DNA from: Rachicladosporium sp. CCFEE 5018
Taxonomy: Eukaryota > Ascomycota > Dothideomycetes > Cladosporiales > Cladosporiaceae
DNA: 64,000 nt
NCBI GenBank assembly: GCA_002077045.2
Contig: KZ111168.1
Location: forward strand, 200,122 to 264,121
Reading direction: 5' to 3'
A model generated the notes under the pieces. That model saw only the letters and a program-made list of their open reading frames with translations, did not search any database and was not told the origin of the DNA. Positions 60,986-64,000 of this stretch are shown one piece after another; position 1 is the first letter of the stretch, and the number at the start of each line of letters is the position of its first letter. The translations under genes were made by a program, and so were the position numbers.

Positions 60986-62098
60986 GTAGGCTTCGGAAAT
61001 GTTCCTGTTCGACATTGCGTAGAGGCGTGGCTGGTGTCCTCTACGACCCGCCTCTGTACACAGTTTACCGCGGTCACCAGGAACACGCAGGGACCGGAAC
61101 TCTACGATGTCGAGAGGCGGATTGAGACAGAAGGTCCACTTTGGAACGGATGGAACACGATTGGAAGAGATTACCACCAACAGAAGAATACTCATACAAA
61201 CCTACCCACCTCAACCCACCTTTCCAGTCACTTACCCACCAGTTTCCTCCCAAGCTCCTCCCACTCCTCGAGGCTGATCTCCTCGTGCTCCGCATCAGCC
61301 TCGCTCCCCTCGCCGTCCTCCACAGCCTCGCACTCCCTCTCCCATCGCTGCCTCCACCGCCGCCAACACCACCAGCGCCTCTGCGGCTCGCCTCTCGGCG
61401 TCCGTCGTGCTGGCGCTAGTGCTGCGGGTCTGGGTCTGGGGCTTGGGTGCCATCGCTAGGCTGTGGCTGTGGGGTGTTGGGCTTGGTGGGCTGGCTGGGT
61501 GTGGGTGTCTGTGGGTACTGGGTCTTGCTGGTGTGGAGAAGAGAAGAGAGAGAGTACGCACCAATGGCAGCAAATATATGACTACCTCGGCGCTTGGAAA
61601 CGTGAGACTAACAATGGCATTGTGCAGTCATGGTAGGAGACTGCGACAGCGTAGACAAAGAGAACCGAACCGTATGAGATCGCCCAACCGTACTGATAAT
61701 GGGCAATGTCGAATGGCATTGTTTTGTACAATGCTTTGTGCCCGCTCGCATCTGTGCTCTGTAAATCACCCTTTGCGTGTTCCGTCGGAGTCTGCATCAG
61801 AATGACTTTGTCAAGATCGCGAGCGATCCTCGCTCTGCGACTATCTTGTCAGCTGAAGTCGCTCAGGCTGCACATCGCAAAAGCCGTGTGCGAGTCAAGT
61901 CATGGTATCTCCAAGACCAAGAGACAGCATTCACCATGTCTGTAGAGAGCTGGGCCCTCAGTGAGACACTAAATCGAAGGAGCGCGGTGACTGTGGTGTG
62001 TGACAATAGATGATTGCTGCCTGCTTTAGTGATCGCGAGATCTCGATCATCCAATATATGACAGTCTGCAGTTGGTATGATCAATAGTATCAGGGAAC
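60986..62098. other. Intergenic region with a possible unannotated minus-strand acidic exon
   Basis: Mostly featureless. On the minus strand, 61210-61330 reads as a strongly acidic segment (CEAVEDGEGSEADAEHEE then ISLEEWEELGRKLVGK) followed by a GTAAGT donor or a TGA. Upstream on that strand an ATG at ~61453 starts MAPKPQTQTRSTSASTTDAE in another frame. Whether these belong to one spliced gene is not settled. Confidence 0.35.
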
Positions 62099-62689
62099 AT
62101 GGCTCCACCTCCACTCCCGGTCAAGCAGTCCGCTGCTCCGGCAAAGCATGACATCGACGCAGAATTCCACCAGCGGCTACAGAGTAGTATCACCACCATC
62201 GATCCAGTCACAGGCCGGCGTCGCTGGGCGACTAATGCAGAGATGAACCCACGAGAGTCTAATCGCCAGACTAACACTGAAGGCCAAGAGCTTCGCCGCC
62301 GCTACCGTCGCGGACATGAGTCCGAGGATCATGAAGCGGTGATCCTGAATCGCCTACGGGCACAACCGGGCGAGCTCAGGCGAGAGAGGTCAGCATTCAC
62401 CGCGGACGAGTTCTGGGCAGAGCATGACGTTTGGGCGTCGGAGAACGATGCCTCGTCCACGAAATTGAGCAGCTCTTCAGGTAGCGACGGCGTTCGGAGT
62501 CGAGAGCGGTCCCTCGAGACTTCTTCACACGCTGAGACGGGTGATGGCGATGAAAGGGATCCCAGTCTTGAGGTGGACTACCCAGATGCTTCCAGCGAAG
62601 CCGATCGACGCATTGGAGCGGTGGAAGCGCGGTCGGCCACACGGGGGCGAAGAAACAGTTCAGGCACGACTCCAGAATGTCCCATGTAA
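62099..62689 (+). CDS. Hypothetical charged protein, paralogue of the protein at 63568
   Basis: Single exon, 196 aa from ATG 62099 (MAPPPLPVKQSAAPAKHDID). It is hydrophilic, rich in Arg, Glu and Ser, with no signal peptide, membrane segment or known domain. Recognisable segments are EFHQRLQSSITTIDPVTGRR, HEAVILNRLRAQ and SAFTADEFWAEHDVWASEND, after which the sequence becomes a Ser/Glu-rich tail. The same order of motifs appears in the truncated gene at the window end (HRAMIIERLRRA; ATFTEEEIDAEMDAVRERQ), so the two look like diverged duplicates of a local, possibly lineage-specific family. Confidence 0.6.
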   Translation: MAPPPLPVKQSAAPAKHDIDAEFHQRLQSSITTIDPVTGRRRWATNAEMNPRESNRQTNTEGQELRRRYRRGHESEDHEAVILNRLRAQPGELRRERSAFTADEFWAEHDVWASENDASSTKLSSSSGSDGVRSRERSLETSSHAETGDGDERDPSLEVDYPDASSEADRRIGAVEARSATRGRRNSSGTTPECPM

Positions 62690-63567
62690 GCAGTTCGCAC
62701 GGTCAAACCTAGTCCGCTGCGCCAGCCTTGAGAGATCGAAGACAACGGCCTGCCTCACCACGTGAATCCTACACGGCGGAGGGCCTCGTCCTTTGTGCTG
62801 AGGCCATCACACAACAGCCTTGTCTCACGTGCATGGAACGAAAGAGTCTGTTTTCTCTTTGTGCCTCAGGCCTGTAACCACATGACCTCATACACAGACA
62901 ACCCCTGCGTTTCTAGTACTCCAGGCGTAGGGCACGTGAAAGGTGGAGAACCTGTACTTCTTGTGCCATGCATTGTTTAGTATCACTGAAGCACGTGCGA
63001 TCGACAATGAGAGCCTCGCAGAGGTCGACAATGGATGTCACCTTGAGTGAATGAGGGTCTTAAGGGATCTCTGCCGGAGAGCCGTATAAGTGGAGGCCAG
63101 CCCTCTGCCATATGTCCCGTCTTCGTCGATAGCACCGAGCTTCGCAGTCTAGCACCTGCGGCAATGGTCTCGTCCATGATTGCATCCGCTCCTTGTGTAC
63201 AGTGGCATTGTTAGCGCCCTTTACTCCTTGCTCCTGCCACATGTCAGGCTCGATCATTCCTTCCACTTCGAAGCGTTTGATGTGGACTCCACCGCTACAA
63301 TGCGATTGACGACTTCACTCCTTCACCTTCGAGCATGTGAACCAGCTAGTCGACGCTCCTCGAGGATTTAAGCGTTCTTGCGTTCGACCTAGACCACCTC
63401 CCACTCAACCAGCACCACTCGACAGTCGACCACGACCACGAAGCTTTCCTCCTTCTGGTCTTTGACAACAACACCTTCGGTCAACGATCCTCGATCCTGT
63501 GTCCTCAGCACCCGCTACTCGTCGAAGCCCACTTCCACCATAAACAATAAATATATCCACAAGAACA
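62690..63567. other. Intergenic region, no gene seen
   Basis: About 880 bases between two related unknown genes. Only short random-looking frames. The last ~150 bases are C/A-rich with few G on the plus strand, like the 5' UTRs of other genes here. Confidence 0.45.
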
Positions 63568-64000
63568 ATGGCCCGCTACCCTTCCCGCAAAACCGATCCA
63601 AAGAAGTACGAGATCGAGAACAACCCCGACGAGTCGATCATGGCTCGTCATCGGCAAGCCATTATGCGCATGAGCGCAACCACGGGCGAAATGCGCCCCT
63701 CGACCACCAACGAAATGTACGACGGCACCGTACATGGTGGAAGTGACCGCGAGGTTAAGGGCCGTCAGCGGCTTCCGCTGCCATACAACGATACTGCCGC
63801 CGCTGGCGGCGAAGAAATGCAGCACCGCGCCATGATCATCGAGCGCCTTCGACGTGCCATGCCGGCCAGCACACCTCTGTGGACGCGCGTGAACGCTACG
63901 TTCACTGAAGAGGAGATCGATGCGGAGATGGACGCTGTGAGGGAGCGCCAGGCTAACGATTCCGACGATGACGATGAGGGGCCCATTGGCAAGACTGACG
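63568..64000 (+). CDS. Hypothetical charged protein, N-terminal part (runs off the window)
   Basis: ATG 63568 opens a frame with no stop before base 64000, giving at least 144 residues: MARYPSRKTDPKKYEIENNP, DESIMARHRQAIMRMSATTG, then MQHRAMIIERLRRAMPAST, PLWTRVNATFTEEEIDAEMD and an acidic NDSDDDDEGP. It is preceded by an A-rich Kozak-like context (AAGAACAATGGC). No known domain. It shares motif order with the 196-aa protein at 62099. It may be longer or spliced beyond the window. Confidence 0.62.
   Translation, partial: MARYPSRKTDPKKYEIENNPDESIMARHRQAIMRMSATTGEMRPSTTNEMYDGTVHGGSDREVKGRQRLPLPYNDTAAAGGEEMQHRAMIIERLRRAMPASTPLWTRVNATFTEEEIDAEMDAVRERQANDSDDDDEGPIGKTD

Overview
This window is nuclear DNA of a filamentous ascomycete (Pezizomycotina). 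Dothideomycetes is my best guess, held only moderately. The reasons are intron-bearing protein-coding genes on both strands with short spliceosomal introns (42-264 nt, mostly 50-75) carrying CTAAC/CTGAC branch points, compact spacing, a divergent histone H3-H4 pair, and fungal-specific families such as Vid27, Sgd1, fungal SRP14 and DNMT5. I saw no tRNA, rRNA, transposon or CRISPR array.

Layout. 1-4.3 kb: the 3' end of a Ser-rich protein, a medium-chain acyl-CoA synthetase (-) and a Tls1/Hep59-like splicing factor (-). 4.6-6.7 kb: a second acyl-CoA ligase (+); both ligases end in PTS1-like tripeptides. 7.2-8.8 kb: a secreted, probably GPI-anchored wall protein. 8.9-12.9 kb: VID27 (-) and a 2H phosphoesterase (-) with a disrupted N terminus. 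13.6-20.5 kb: a 6.9 kb intronless gene for a DNMT5-type cytosine methyltransferase/SNF2 ATPase, the most notable gene here. 20.7-28.1 kb: RNA polymerase I largest subunit and PRP3 (both -). 29.5-31.0 kb: histones H4 and H3 around a 497-bp promoter with repeated dyad motifs. 32-43 kb: Mpv17-family protein, EXO5, a tandem pair of unknown paralogues, a cyanovirin-N/glycine-zipper protein, AP-2 sigma, a DUF1993 protein and a small cytochrome b5. 43-50 kb: a Golgi-type glycosyltransferase, a GNAT acetyltransferase, a secreted DUF2183 (App1-like) protein and a coiled-coil unknown. 50.9-56.9 kb: FCP1, SGD1 and SRP14. 57.7-64 kb: a Baeyer-Villiger-type monooxygenase, a proline-rich unknown and two related unknown proteins, the last running off the window.

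How it fits together. Most genes are conserved housekeeping genes of gene expression: Pol I, Prp3, Tls1, FCP1, Sgd1, SRP14 and histones. I see no biosynthetic cluster. Lineage-specific content lies in the two tandem paralogue pairs and the surface proteins. Several genes have unusual splicing that I worked out from reading frame plus family conservation: two apparent 5-nt microexons, one GC-AG intron, one stop-free 57-nt intron and a 10-nt first exon in H4. All splice models are my own reading and have not been tested against transcripts. Family assignments come from recognised motifs, not database searches.
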